Below the pieces are notes generated by a model. It worked only from the letters and a program-made list of their open reading frames with translations, was not told where the DNA came from and searched no databases. The position numbers were made by a program, and so were the translations under genes. From NCBI RefSeq assembly GCF_030272615.1, contig NW_026728909.1:372001-436000 (forward strand): a DNA stretch of 64,000 bases, in the 5' to 3' direction. This stretch comes from Cryptomeria japonica (taxonomy: Eukaryota; Streptophyta; Pinopsida; Cupressales; Cupressaceae). Shown here in pieces: positions 1 through 10,999 of this stretch. Position 1 is the first letter of the stretch; each line of letters begins with the position of its first letter.

Positions 1-139
1 CCATCATTTGTTGTAAGGCGTTAGATGCAATTTTGAAGTATCACAGTTTACTATAAATAAAAGTCCAATATTCTAATGGGCAATTTGAAATAGGTAATTC
101 ATATGCAATATCTTTTTATAAATGTCTTTTATTATTTTA

Positions 140-1214
140 GTAGGGAAGGGGTCCTAAACCCTTACAAAAAAAACAAATAAACTAGAGAGCAACGACACAA
201 TCGCTGGCATCGGATAGCCAACACCCCAGAAAGCATAGAAACAACTCTCAAAAGTAATAAAACACTAACAATACCCACATAACTAAACATAATAACCCTC
301 TCCAACTTCCTACTATCCATAATACAACTACTAGCATATAACTAAAAAGAGTTCATAATAGTATCAGAGTACTTAATCCACATGAAAACACCCAACATAA
401 GGCATGCAGGCCTGTTTAGATAAAAGTCCATGTTAAAACTAATACTATCATCTTTTGAAATCAACCCAGACCAAAAAAAAGCACCAACCCAATAGCATCC
501 TACTCATCCTTGATGACGTTCCATTCCCGCACAAGACACTACATCAGTTCCTTCTAGATCTTAGGTTACAACATGTCCTCTTTCTGCTCCTCTTGCAGGT
601 TGACATCCTTCATCTTTTTTGCTTTTTTCTTCATCTTTCTCTATCTCAAGACAAACCCCATAACGACATTCTGCATAATTCATCAGTAATAGCACATAGG
701 GAATTCAAGGCCTCTCCCATTAGCTGATGTCCTTGCCTATATTCGTCCATCTTCGCTTTAAGGTTCATGACCTTAACTTGTAGGTTAATTATCTAGTTTT
801 GCTATTATTTGATGCTAAAATTCTCCTCCTCGGTAGGAGAGTCCTGAGAACAGGGCACCATTTCCACATCCTAAAAAAGTATTTTGAAGCAAGGATTTTT
901 GTTTCGAATCAACCTTGTCCTCTAGAGAATCACTTAAACCCTTTGAATCCTCCTTACTGTCCTCCCCTTGTTCCTCCCCTTCCACCTGAAATTCCTCATC
1001 CTCCCCCCCTCCTCACTAGAGCTCCTGAGTTGTCATCATCATCAAGGGTAAAAGCCTTTGCCGGTTCAGGGGAAACATCTTCGGTTTCAATTTGTTTTTC
1101 TTGTCTTTGGCGAGCAGATGAGCCGACCTTCTTTCACCAAAGTGACCCTCCTATTTCTCCTTTTCATGCAGGTTATCTTTCACCTAATCTCATAGTTCTT
1201 ACAAGATGAAAAAT
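140..1214 (-). mobile_element. Degenerate transposon-like remnant, copy 1
   Basis: No intact gene. Read on the minus strand, short stretches encode a Glu/Asp-rich segment followed by a possible coiled coil (about 900-660), with stops and frame changes. The left end reads on the minus strand as GGGTTTAGGACCCCTTCCC followed by an AATAAA-rich tail, reminiscent of the 3' end of a retroposon. It follows directly on the gag-protease remnant, so it could be a diverged downstream part of that element or a separate element. Two plus-strand frames here (455-727 and 799-1209) are low in complexity and not credible genes. Confidence 0.4.
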
Positions 1215-4110
1215 CAGACACCAATAATATCTATAGGTCCATTGCTATTGTATCCCATCCGTCGTATGATCAGGAATCATTAACCATATTGTTGTGTTGG
1301 TATGGCCACCTCTAGAGTAGCAGCTCTGACCTCTTCCTCATCCTTGTATAGCCAACTAAGGATGTCTTTCCCTTATGATTCATTTGCTAGTGTGCCCAAT
1401 TTGATAAATTTTCCATCAAACTTGGTGATGGGTTGTGTTGATTGATGTGTCGATGCAGAAGGTTGTCCATGAGATTTTGGTGATGTTGGTAATTTTGATA
1501 GACACATGGGTTCAAAATAGTATTCTCCCATGCCTTGATCTTTGATTTCAACTTTTGTTTGAAGTCCATGGATAAAGACTTGATTTTTTCTTGATGATGA
1601 TCTAATGCTAAGGAAGCTGGAGCTTTCCTATTGTGTGGAACTAGGCTGTCTTGAGCTGTCCCCATAGCATTGCAATGTTGAAAAGGATTATTATCGGTAG
1701 ATATGGAGATTTCCTGTCCATTATATGGGAATTTGACACACTGATGGTATGTTGAAGGCACTACTTGCATTTCATGTATCCAAGGATGACCCAATAGAAT
1801 ATTGTATGTTAAGTCTATGTCTAAGACTTGGCACATAGTGTCCCTTTGTATCAGTCCTACCTAAATAGGTAGTATCACTGTTCCTTTAGATGACTTGTCT
1901 TCATCATCATAGGCCTTGATGGTGATCTTTTTGTTTGGATCAATAGACTTCTCAAAGAAGCCTAATGCACGGATAAGCTTTAAAGCACATATATTGAGAC
2001 CAACTCCTCCATCTATTAATACTCTTTTAACTCGATGTTTGTAGACTAAGACTTTGATATGAAGGGGAGTGTTATGTGGATGACTCAAAGAGACATTATC
2101 ATGTTGGAAAAGGTGAGTTTATGAGGCCCTGTCATATGAGCCACCATGGCTTGGAATTTTATCAATGTCCAGATCTTGAGGAATGTTTGTTTCAACCAAT
2201 GCTTGTTCTAAGATATCCTTATCTTTTGGTGAGAACTTGAGCAACTCGAGTATAGATATTTGAGCAGGAGTTCTCTGTAGTTGATAAACCAAATCATATT
2301 GAGTATTGGGAATAGTGGTGGATGTTGATGTATGCCCTTTCAAGACGCATTTTTGAGCTTTGGTTGTCACATTGATTGATGCATGGTCTTGTTTGTCCTT
2401 GATTTTTATGACATTTATTTGGTTATCATCTATCAATATGTGATTGATGGTGTTGTTGTACAGGTGATTTATACAAGCTCCTCTTGTATCATTTGATGAT
2501 GGAGCTCCTCCCTTCTTGTAATTTGGAAGAGGATTTTTAAAAGCATCGTGGTCACCGTTTGTTTTGAGACCATCAACCATTAAATCACCTCTATTGATCA
2601 TATCCTGACCAATATTCTTAAGCCTCATGAAATCATTTGTGTGATGTCCTTTGTTTCGATGAAAATCACAAAAATACGAATCATTCCACCAAGGTGGTTT
2701 GACCTGGGGTTCAAAGTTGTTTATGGTCAGTAATGTGATAATTTTGTTCGCCAGGAGTTCTCGAAATGTCAATTCTAAGGTTTTCCCTAATGGTGTGTAG
2801 ATGTGTCTATTTGGGAAAGTGTTGGTGTTACCTCTTTGGTTTGTATTATTCCCTCAGTTAGCCTTGTTTATTGTTGTTGCCTTGGGTATTGTTATTGGTA
2901 TTTGAAATTGAAGGTCCTTGATTGGTATTTTGTGGATAAGTGTTAGTGCCTTGATTAACACCCTTTTGATTTTTGTTAGATTGTGGATTACCTCATAAAG
3001 CTAATACTGGTTGTTTGGACTTCATATCATTAGCATCAGCTCCTCCATCATTAACAATGTTTTTGTTTCTTGTCCAAAATCTTGATTTGTCTAAAGTGTT
3101 GTTGTTATTTTTATTGTTAAAGGAGTGAGTGTTGGATGAGTTAATTCCTTCCTTAAATAACTTCAATGTTCCTTTCTTGATGTAGGCTTCCTCTACTTGG
3201 ATTCCATTTTCTATCAACTTGGTAAAAGCTGGTATGCATTGGAGCTTGAGTTGATAACACATCTCACTATTTAGATTGTCAATAAAGATCTCCATCTTTT
3301 CCTTTTCAGGCATGTCTCGAGGATATCTCGAAACCATACGTCTCCAACACTGAAGAAACACCATGAATGTTTCATTGCTTTTTTGTTTGGTGTTGCATAC
3401 ATCCAACATGGTGATTGCATCCTAAATATTATAGGAGTATTTTGTGATAAATTTGTTTACAAACTCATCAAATGATCTGATGGGAAGTGTAAGTTTAGAC
3501 AACCACTCCATTGTTTTCCCTCCCAAACTTCTTGGGAATAGTCTCATTAAGAATCATCGTGAGAAAACTCTAGGCTTATGGTACAAAATTCCCGAACATG
3601 ATTGCGAGGATCACTTTTAGCATCGTATTTGTCGTACTTTCGCATATCTGAATTTGGGGGAAAAGGTATCATGTTTAATCTCCTGTCAAAGGAGTAAGGA
3701 CAGATTTCATCCAAGGAGTATCGCATTGTGGTCCCTTGTTGCATGTTCTACATTTGCCTTTGCAGCATTTGGATTTGTTGTGTAAGAGTGACCATGGGTG
3801 CATTTGTATGTCGAGGGAAACCTTCCCCCTTTCATTAAGATTATCCTGAGGTCGGCCATGGTTGTGTTCGGGGGTGTTATTTTGTTCATGCATGATTTAT
3901 GGGCCATGTGTTTCTTCTTCTATTTTTTGGTCTTGATAGGCATAATTTCTAGACCTTGTTCTAAAAATTCTTTCAGCGACATTCCTTAAGTTTTCGGTAT
4001 TAAAATCTTTAGGAAGTGTAACTCCTTTTCTAGTTAGCATGAGCATATATTTTTCCTCGTTTGCTTCAATAAGTCTTTCCATGAGCCTTTGGAATGAGGG
4101 GTTTTCTTGA
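1215..4110 (-). pseudogene. Broken gag-protease region of a Tat-like Ty3/gypsy element, copy 1
   Basis: Read right to left, the order is: gag N-terminus (4110-3897); a PFPP-containing gag segment (3744-3547); the retrotransposon gag core with WRRMVSRYP (3409-2993); an Asn/Gln-rich linker; a zinc-knuckle-like segment near 2670-2629 of form C-x2-H-x4-H with the final Cys replaced by Phe; an aspartic protease with VLIDGG (near 2013) and ILLGHPWIH (near 1800); and a G-patch-like tail (about 1300-1220). Order and motifs fit the gag-protease part of Tat/Athila-type gypsy elements. The frame is broken by a shift near 3550, in-frame stops at 3422-3424 and 1861-1863, shifts near 2840 and 2110, and other stops. 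No reverse transcriptase, RNase H or integrase follows, and there is no 3' LTR, so the element is dead and truncated. Confidence 0.8.
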
Positions 4111-4349
4111 CATTCTTGGAGTTGTCATTCCTAAGTCACTTTGCTCAATGATTTGAGAGAAAAGACATTGACTTGAGGGATCATGTTAGATAGAGAACAA
4201 TGGAACATCCCTTGGGAAGTTGAGCTATTCAATATAGCTCCATAACTTGCACCAAGAGTCCCATTGGTGTGTGGATCTTTTGGAACCTTAATTTTACGTT
4301 TCTGTACACCACATTTCCTGCACACATTTGTGGCGCCCACCATGGGGCC
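4111..4349 (+). mobile_element. Inverted LTR-end fragment with PBS-like motif, copy 1
   Basis: This stretch is the reverse complement of 5565-5806 at about 94% identity by eye (about 14 substitutions and one 3-bp indel). Read on the plus strand it ends in CA (4325-4326), a 4-base spacer, and TGGCGCCCACCATGGGGCC (4331-4349), a primer-binding-site-like sequence starting with the TGG that pairs with a tRNA CCA end. The primer tRNA is not assigned. The left edge abuts the gag N-terminal frame at 4110, so this fragment has cut into the gag region. Confidence 0.7.
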
Positions 4350-5564
4350 GAACCCCATTAATCTTATCATTTTTTTTGTAGGAGCAATATTGCAAGCACG
4401 TGGGAAAGCTGGTTTAGCACATTGGGACCTTTCTTTAGTGCGTAGAAACATTAGTTAGTGCTTCTAGTATACTATTTAGTGAAGACCTCTCCACTAGCAC
4501 ATTTAGACTTTTTGTTAGCACCTGATATTCTGGTTGTATTCTATATCATCATAACGCATTCGACAAACATAGTAGAACATTCGGTAACCATCTTAGCGCA
4601 TAGAAGTCATTTTGTAGCACATTTTCATGTTTTTGTAGTGCATCTGCACGTTTCTGTAGCTCACCTGTGCAATAGTCTAATGCATAGCTCTAACAAAGGA
4701 AAACGCAAAACTGTAATCGAAGAAAGAAAATTTTAGGCTTGTGAAGCCCACCCTCAGAATTTGATTATTTTGCTAACTGATTTTGTTCAGGTTCAAACCT
4801 TTTTCTGCAGGAGCAATAGGAGTTAGTTTAAGTTTTTCTTTTCTTTCTTTCAAAAGTTAGTTAAAAAGAACTCACCCTCTTTTTTATTGCAAAAGCTTAA
4901 AATAAACCTCATAAGTTCTTTGGGATGTTTAAAATGAACTTCATACTTTCCTTTGGTATTTAAAACAAAACTTCATCTTTTTCTTATTGCATGGGTAAAA
5001 AGAACAACAAAGAAAAAAATTTCATTCTTCCAAGTTAGGAAAACACTTCGTTCGGGTTTTAAAAGAACAACAAATTTACTTTTCAATCAACAAAGGTAAA
5101 AAGAAATTCACCTTCCTTTGGTGCCTAAAAGGATTCATTTTAATTTATTGCAAAAGTAAAAGAAACTCATCTTTATTTTGTGCAAGGAAAAAGGGAAAGT
5201 TCTCACTTATCAACTTTAATTTTGTTGACCAAAATCACGATTTCTTTTGTTGACCAGGATTTCCAATTTTTTGATAGAAAATCATTGCTATAAAAGGTTA
5301 AAAAGAACACCATACTTTTTGGAGCAAAATCTCCAAACAGAAGTTAGCAAATCATTTCTTTGAAAGGTTAAAAAGAACACTTGAGTGCCTTGTCTCGAAA
5401 GTGGAAAGTATATGCTCTCCCCTTAATTGGGTGACCAAAATGCCAAACCACTCTTTCATGCTTTCTTCATTTCAAGCAGTTAAATCGTTTAGCAAGCCTG
5501 TCATCCCGAGTTTCTCTTAGAGTGCCATTTAAATGGTCGGTGAGAAGGGAATGACCTAATTTCG
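4350..5564. mobile_element. Retroelement leader with degenerate subrepeats, copy 1
   Basis: Non-coding DNA between two facing PBS-like motifs. About 4380-4700 holds imperfect repeats of roughly 20 bp built on TAGYGCAT and TAGCACAT. About 4855-5380 holds at least six scattered variants of GTTAAAAAGAAC (near 4861, 4988, 5097, 5157, 5298 and 5368), often followed by CACC or CATC. Such subrepeats between PBS and gag are known in Tat/Ogre-type elements. The plus-strand frame at 4458-4736 is a by-product of the first repeat set. Confidence 0.6.
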
Positions 5565-5587
5565 AGCCCCATGGTGGGTGCCAGAAA

Positions 5588-7015
5588 TGTTTGTGGGAAA
5601 TGCAGTGGTGTACAAAAACATAAAATTCAGGTTCCAAAAGATCCACACACCAATGGGACTCTTGGTGCAAGTTATGAAGCTATATTGAATAGCTCAACTT
5701 CCCAAGGGATGTTCCATTGTTCTCTATCTCACAGGATCCCTCAAGTCAATGTCTTTTCTCTCAAATCACGGAGCAAAGTGACTTAGGAATAACAACTCCA
5801 AGAATGGGTGATGTTTGATTAATTTACCATGATTTCATTCCTAGATATGTATGATATTGAATCTATGATGATTTTAAACTAGTATGAATTTTATGTTATG
5901 ATAAAGATTAGCAATCCTCTCCTAACAATATATACTAGTCTAACATGGATATGCTATGATATTTAAAATTACTTCTAAAATGCTATTAAGATGATTTTAT
6001 CAAAGAGAGGCTAAATGCTCAGTAAAATGACTATAGATTACATGCATGAAACTTGGATATCTCAAAATGAGAGAATGAGAGCTCTATTTATAGGGAAAAT
6101 AGGGAAATGGATGGTCAAGATTGGATAATCTTAACAAGGGCCAGGATTGAAAGTTATCAATCCATGTTTACAATTCTCACCAATGAAATGGTGACAATTG
6201 TCAACAAGAGGTTGCTTGAGAGGAGATGAAATAATAATTAAATGCTTGAGAAGACATGATGGTTACCTTAGGAGCTAAGGGTTAATGTTAGGTTAGGGTT
6301 ATCCATTGGATAAAGCTTTTACCCAAGCAGTAAACTCTTGTGCAAGGGTTAAAGGGATAACCAAAGTTAAAGCCATGAATGTTTTATGAGACCCTTGGGT
6401 TAGATGAGGGTTGAGTTAGAGAGAAAGTCTCTAGCCATGAAAGAAGGTTGAGTTAACCATTAATGGTTATGAAGACTTTGAGGGTTAACTTGTTGAGGAC
6501 ATAAAGCCTTTAATAGTTATTGAAGACTTTGAGGGTTTGAGAAGTGACTTCCCTTTTCTTAGGGATGTGACAATAATTAGGAGATGGATTAGGCTAAATT
6601 AGAATTGATTAGAATAATCTAGAAGGGGTTTAGGGAGGCAAGTGGGAGATGTAGGAAAATGGAAGTGGAGGAAAAAGGAATTTAATTAAAATAAAACTAC
6701 TTTATTTCAATCAAATAGATGCAACTTGCATAAATACAAGTGAGGGATTTAAATAAATAAATTAGAATTATTTATTTGCAAGGATTAATTTAATTAAATG
6801 TAAGTTTAATTAAAAGGGGAGAAGGGGGAATTTAATTAAATAAAGTAATTTATTTAATCAAAGGCTAGAAAAGGCTTAGGTGAACTTAATTAAATAAATT
6901 GAGTAATTCATTTAATCAAATAGATGAATATAAAGAATTTAATTAAATAGAAGAATGAGATTAAAATAAATATTAAATATTCATTTAGGAAAGTGGTCAG
7001 ATTTATACGTCTACA
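5588..7015 (-). mobile_element. Probable LTR of the gypsy element, copy 1
   Basis: Read on the minus strand this 1,428-bp stretch begins TGTAGACG (7015) and ends ...AAACA (5588), giving the TG...CA ends of an LTR. After a 4-base spacer comes the PBS-like TGGCACCCACCATGGGGCT (5583-5565). A TATAAATA box is at 6092-6085 on the minus strand, suitably placed for a U3/R promoter driving transcription toward gag. The 5' part is AT-rich with six TTAATTAA cores (about 6670-6950). The middle has GACTTTGAGGGTT twice (near 6473 and 6527). No second full LTR exists in the unit, so the call rests on the ends, TATA box, PBS and the second copy of its 3' end at 4111. Confidence 0.65.
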
Positions 7016-8040
7016 ATAATTACTATCATATCACCAATAATGTGATAAAGGCAATTTGTATGTAATATATAGTTACGGAAAAATTTCTCCCATCTTATTA
7101 TTATAGTTTAAAAATTTTAAATATGTGTATATCCATGCAAATTTATTAGAATCCACTATTATGGATTGAGTTGATACAATATGTATTGGAAAGTAGATTA
7201 GTTTTGTGTTGAGTATATTTATTTATTAATTCTTACTCTATCTTATTAGCACCATATGTCCTTGTCACATCAAAGAGTGACATATCTTACTACAAACATA
7301 AAATAAATACATAATGAATACATATTTCAAAATTAGAAATATATAACAACTTTCAACTAAAAAATATAAAATTAATTTCAAGTAAAATGAAATAATCTTT
7401 CCAAATAAAATAACTCATAACATTTAAATAAAAATAAGAACAAGAAAAAAAAAATGTCAAGTAATATAATTTTAATTATTGTAAAGTAATTTGGCTCATG
7501 GGTTCCTTTCCCTATTGAGGTGGTTGGAGATAGGGTGAAGAACTGATAGTGCTAAGTGCAAAAGTGTGTGGACTTCTTAAAGGCCTCCATTAATGTAGTG
7601 AGTCTAGATCATGTCAACTCGTCCTTTGCATTCACAAACAACCAAAAACCTAATCAAGATATTCCAAAAGGTAATAATGTGAAAATTGAAACTTAGTTTC
7701 TCTAGTATGTTTAGTTTGAATGTAAAGCTGATAAGAGATATTGGATGTAGCTACTATGTAGGATTTTGTCTACGTAAGTAAGAGTAGAGATGCATTCTGG
7801 CCCTATTTTAGATTTGTTATTTAATTGAAAAATTTTCAATTTTTAATATATATGGAATGCAACACCCAAAAGTAGCTAGTTTACAAAAAAATCAATTGTG
7901 ACTCAAAATTTTATTTGATGAATGTAAATAATCTATATTTTAAAATTAAGATTTATAATTCAAAACAAGTAAATATCTGTACTATTTGAATATATATATA
8001 TATTTAATATATTAGAACTTAAAATGTTAAAAAGATAACT
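7016..8040. other. AT-rich spacer between LTR and minus TLP
   Basis: No gene or recognisable element. It contains a short hairpin TGTCAC...GTGACA near 7263, a palindrome TTGAAAAATTTTCAA near 7826 and a short (AT)n tract near 7990. Counterparts are 19350-20374, 31684-32708, 44018-45042 and 56352-57376. Confidence 0.6.
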
Positions 8041-8088
8041 GCATATGGATTAGCTTTTCCTCATTACCCATTAAAATACCGATGGAAT

Positions 8089-8094
8089 TTTATT
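8089..8094 (-). promoter_or_regulatory. Poly(A) signal AATAAA of minus TLP
   Basis: AATAAA on the minus strand, 180 nt past the stop codon. The aligned position downstream of the plus gene carries the same hexamer. It recurs at 20423, 32757, 45091 and 57425. Confidence 0.6.
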
Positions 8095-8273
8095 TACAAT
8101 AAACTGTGATACTTGGAAACTGGCATGTATACCTTACACCAACCGATGGCTTATTTACATGACTCTACCAAATGATAGTTTATGCCACCATATATCAGAT
8201 ACTAAATACACGGGTGATAAGATCATAGCTGATTATTTGGAGGTTATAATGACTATGATGATCCTATATATAT

Positions 8274-9068
8274 CTAGGGACAGAATACAATACTATAGTC
8301 GGTGGTACCAGAGGGGCAGGTGAAAGTGCTGGAAGAATCGTCCTTAGCATAACTGTATGCCTGTGGGCACTGGTTCTTGAACATCATCGAGTAGTTTGTG
8401 GCGGGGCAGTTCTTGACATAGGAACCTCTGCAGCAATACTGGTCAGTTTGAAAGACAGTACAGGCACTATTGCATCCACCATTCACCTTCAATTCAGCAG
8501 GGCAAGCAGCATTCACGTCGGCTTTGCATGCAGGGGCAGTGCACTGTCCATTTGTAGGATTGATGGAGAGAGGAACGTTGAAGCCGTCAACCAGGGAGAC
8601 ATCGTAGAAGTCCTGGTTGCCATCTCCATTTAGGGTGTACTCGACCAGCGTGGTCGGAACGCCCCCCGAGACTTGGCAGCTCAGTTGGCCGTTGCAGTCA
8701 CCAGTTTGACAGGTTCCTCGGCCGCTCGCATCGAAAGAACAGCCAGTTCGGCCCCAGAATCTTGCCGCCTTTGTCCCTGCCGGCACATCGACGGTCCATG
8801 TCTGACCTTGGTCAAGCTGCTGCCCTCCTCCTGGTAGTCCTGCCGCCCAAACTGTGTACCCGCACTGGTTTCGTATATCAAACTTAACTGCCCACGCCTC
8901 TGCAACAAAACATACACACACAAAAATTATCGTAAGGCCTAGAGAGATGTATATACCATTCAACAACCTACAACACGTATTATTTTACCAACACATCTTA
9001 CGTTGCATATGTAAAGATATGGCCAGTCCAGCCACAAGAACAAGCGCAAGATCTGATACCATCGCCAT
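8274..9068 (-). CDS. Thaumatin-like protein (PR-5 family), minus-strand paralogue, copy 1
   Basis: Two-exon gene: exon 1 is 9068-9002 and exon 2 is 8899-8274. The 102-bp intron (9001-8900) starts GTAAGA and ends TTGCAG, splits a codon after its first base, and joins to give 230 residues. The first in-frame ATG of exon 1 is chosen because it gives a hydrophobic signal peptide (about residues 1-26, ending AWA) and matches the exon layout of the plus-strand paralogue. The mature part (27-230) has 16 cysteines at 35, 76, 86, 91, 97, 142, 147, 155, 165, 169, 178, 179, 187, 200, 217 and 229, which is the full PR-5 set of eight disulfides. The family signature spans residues 82-97 ([11 protein letters not shown]). 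Glu109, Asp122 and Asp127 sit in the usual acidic-cleft segment. It is probably a secreted, compact protease-resistant protein; PR-5 members can bind glucans or permeabilise fungi, but that activity is inferred from the family. From memory it is closest to conifer group 3 pollen allergens. Confidence 0.95.
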
Positions 9069-9310
9069 TATACCGTCTGAATTGAACGATTGAATGAAGA
9101 TAGATAGATTGGGTATATGAGGAGGGATTATTCATTTATATAGAAAAAGATCGCTCCGCCGGTCATGAAGGAAGCAACAGAGGAAGGACCCGGCATGAGA
9201 AGGCTAGTATCGTACGCATTCCGGTTACAGAATTCAAGCTTGCATTTATAACATGACTTGACTTCAGGTAAGAGCTGCCCAGTTTCCAACCGTAAGGGTC
9301 ATCAATATTC
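9069..9310 (-). promoter_or_regulatory. Promoter of minus-strand TLP, copy 1
   Basis: A TATATAAA box lies at 9142-9135 on the minus strand, about 67 bp before the ATG. A W-box-type TTGACT, a WRKY-factor core common in PR genes, is at 9258-9263. The stretch aligns with the plus-gene promoter from the conserved GAAACTGGGCAGC block (near 9290) down to the ATG, but lacks the insertions found there. Confidence 0.7.
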
Positions 9311-10836
9311 AGATAATAGCTGTAATATTAAAGACAACCAAGTTTCACAACAAATCAAACCAACAAAACATAAATAGCCATATGATATGGGAAAAAAAGG
9401 ATGTTGGATTTAGTTTCATTGAACTTTAACTCTAAAGTAGCCAAATAAATATATAAGGACTTCCTAAAGTTTATTTTTTTATTTATTTTTGTAGCCCCCA
9501 CCAATATTGTATAATAGACAAATTAGATATGGGACTGAGCATTAAGACTTCTATTTGAAGACCAACCCTAGATAACACCCTTGGCCCTTCAACTATTAAT
9601 AAATAATTTAGAGCCAACTACCTTAAGAATAAATATATAACGGGGTGAAGGACTCCCTTGTAAGATAAAATAGGACAAGAATGAAATATTGAAAAAAGAA
9701 TTTAATATGATCTAACAAATATATTTTTCAAATTACCAATATAAACCTGTAAATTGGGAAAGAAATCTAGACTCCTAAAGAGGAATTGCTTATCTACAAA
9801 GAGAAAATATTCTCAAGGAGTTTCAAGCCTTTTGCAAATAGGGAAGGGTTGCAAAGAAGATGTAAGGGAGTTTAGATTACTTTCTTAGAATTTCTTAGTC
9901 ATAGTTAAAATTTTATGTATGATTACTTATTTTTAATCTCATTGTTTGAAACTAAGTATATACAAAGAAAAAAAATCCTAAAATAATCATAAAAAAAATC
10001 TCTGACTAGAAAATTTTAAATATTTAGAAAATATAGTTGTCCTTTTAGATTTGCAAATTTCTAAAAAAAACTTGTTCCCCTAGACCTAATCGACATTTCA
10101 AGATATTCTTATTTCACTATTGATAATAATTTAGTCTATTTTTTTAAATCATAAGTTCATATTCCACTACTTATTTAACATTTTTATTTGAAAGCAAATA
10201 ATACCTATTTAAAAATTAAACCAATTTTTTGAAATTATTATAATATTAGTTACAAAAGTCAATTAAAATGTATATTTTTCAAATATTAAATTTTAAACTA
10301 TTGATATGTTGAGTATTAATTAATAAGTTGTAATCTCACTTTTAATTATCGACAAACTTGAAAAATTTATAAATACATTAATAAACATAAAATTTTAAAA
10401 ATAGATTGAGAAACATTCATAAGAAAACAAAGTATATAATTTAGAAAAATGGATCAATCAAACAAAATATCAAGTTTAACCAAAAGAAATTGTAAGCTTT
10501 TCCAATTTGATTCTATGAACTTAACATCTTCTTCAAATAATTTTTCTACAGTTTTTTGTTTGAACATTATTTATTAATAAATTGTATTCTCACTTTTAAT
10601 TACTAATAAACTTAAATAAATTTATAAATACATTAATAAGAATAAATTTAAAAAATAGATTTAAAAACATTTATAAGAAAACAAAATATATAATTTTTAA
10701 AAAGTGGGTCAATCAAACAAAATATCAAGTTTAAGCAAAAGAAATTCTATGAAGTTAAAATCTTTATCAAGATAATTTTACATCTTCCGATTTGATTCTT
10801 AGGCTACCTTGGCTTTTCAAGTCACTGAAATAGTTA
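9311..10836. other. AT-rich spacer between divergent TLP promoters
   Basis: No gene seen on either strand. The only clear structure is the 254-bp tandem duplication at its right end. Counterparts are 21645-23170, 33979-35504, 46313-47838 and 58647-60172. Confidence 0.6.
10310..10810. repeat. 254-bp imperfect tandem duplication
   Basis: Two diverged copies, about 10310-10563 and 10564-10810, share blocks such as CTCACTTTTAATTA (10335 and 10589), ATAAATACATTAATAA and AATCAAACAAAATATCAAG. The haplotype site at 10611 and the copy-2-specific site at 10670 fall in the second half. It recurs at 22644, 34978, 47312 and 59646. Confidence 0.75.
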
Positions 10837-10999
10837 GGATCAAAAACTGGCCAGCTGTTACCTAGAGTCATTTCATGTATTCAATGCAGGTTTGAGTTCT
10901 GATAAACCAGGGCTCTCGTAGCATCCACGGCTTCTCAGCCGGGTCCATGCTAGTTTGCTTCCTTCTGAAGTTATTACGGTCGGAAACTGGGCAGCGGTT

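Larger units (their letters stand above)
8041..9310 (-). repeat. Inverted-duplication arm carrying the minus TLP
   Basis: Promoter, both exons, intron and about 230 bp of 3' flank are the diverged reverse complement of 10961-12334 plus the first ~115 bp of the next unit. The 3' flank stays alignable as far as the GCATATG at 8041 (GCATATGAATTA on the other arm). The other arm is longer because of its promoter insertions. Arms recur in every unit. Confidence 0.85.

Noticed and set aside
455-1209. Plus-strand frames at 455-727 and 799-1209 as genes
   Set aside because: Leu/His- and Pro-rich translations with no domain. The minus strand reads better as an acidic, coiled-coil remnant with breaks.
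4458-4736. Plus-strand 92-residue frame as a membrane protein
   Set aside because: Its VAHxH pattern is the translation of short leader repeats, not a conserved protein.
5565-5583. Assigning the PBS-like motif to a named primer tRNA
   Set aside because: The TGG start and spacing fit a PBS, but I cannot match the 19 bases to a specific plant tRNA with confidence.
6240-6560. Telomere-like GGGTTA/TTAGGG strings
   Set aside because: Only scattered single motifs within the LTR; no tandem TTTAGGG run.
7016-8040. tRNA, rRNA or small RNA gene in the AT-rich spacers
   Set aside because: I looked for cloverleaf and conserved rRNA strings by eye and saw none; only short AT palindromes are present.
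8274-8966. Single-exon reading of the minus TLP, with an alternative hydrophobic N-terminus coded by the intron
   Set aside because: The frame is open through the intron, but its first codon is TTG and no ATG lies in frame before the mature domain. The spliced model gives an ATG, a proper signal peptide and consensus splice sites shared with the plus paralogue.
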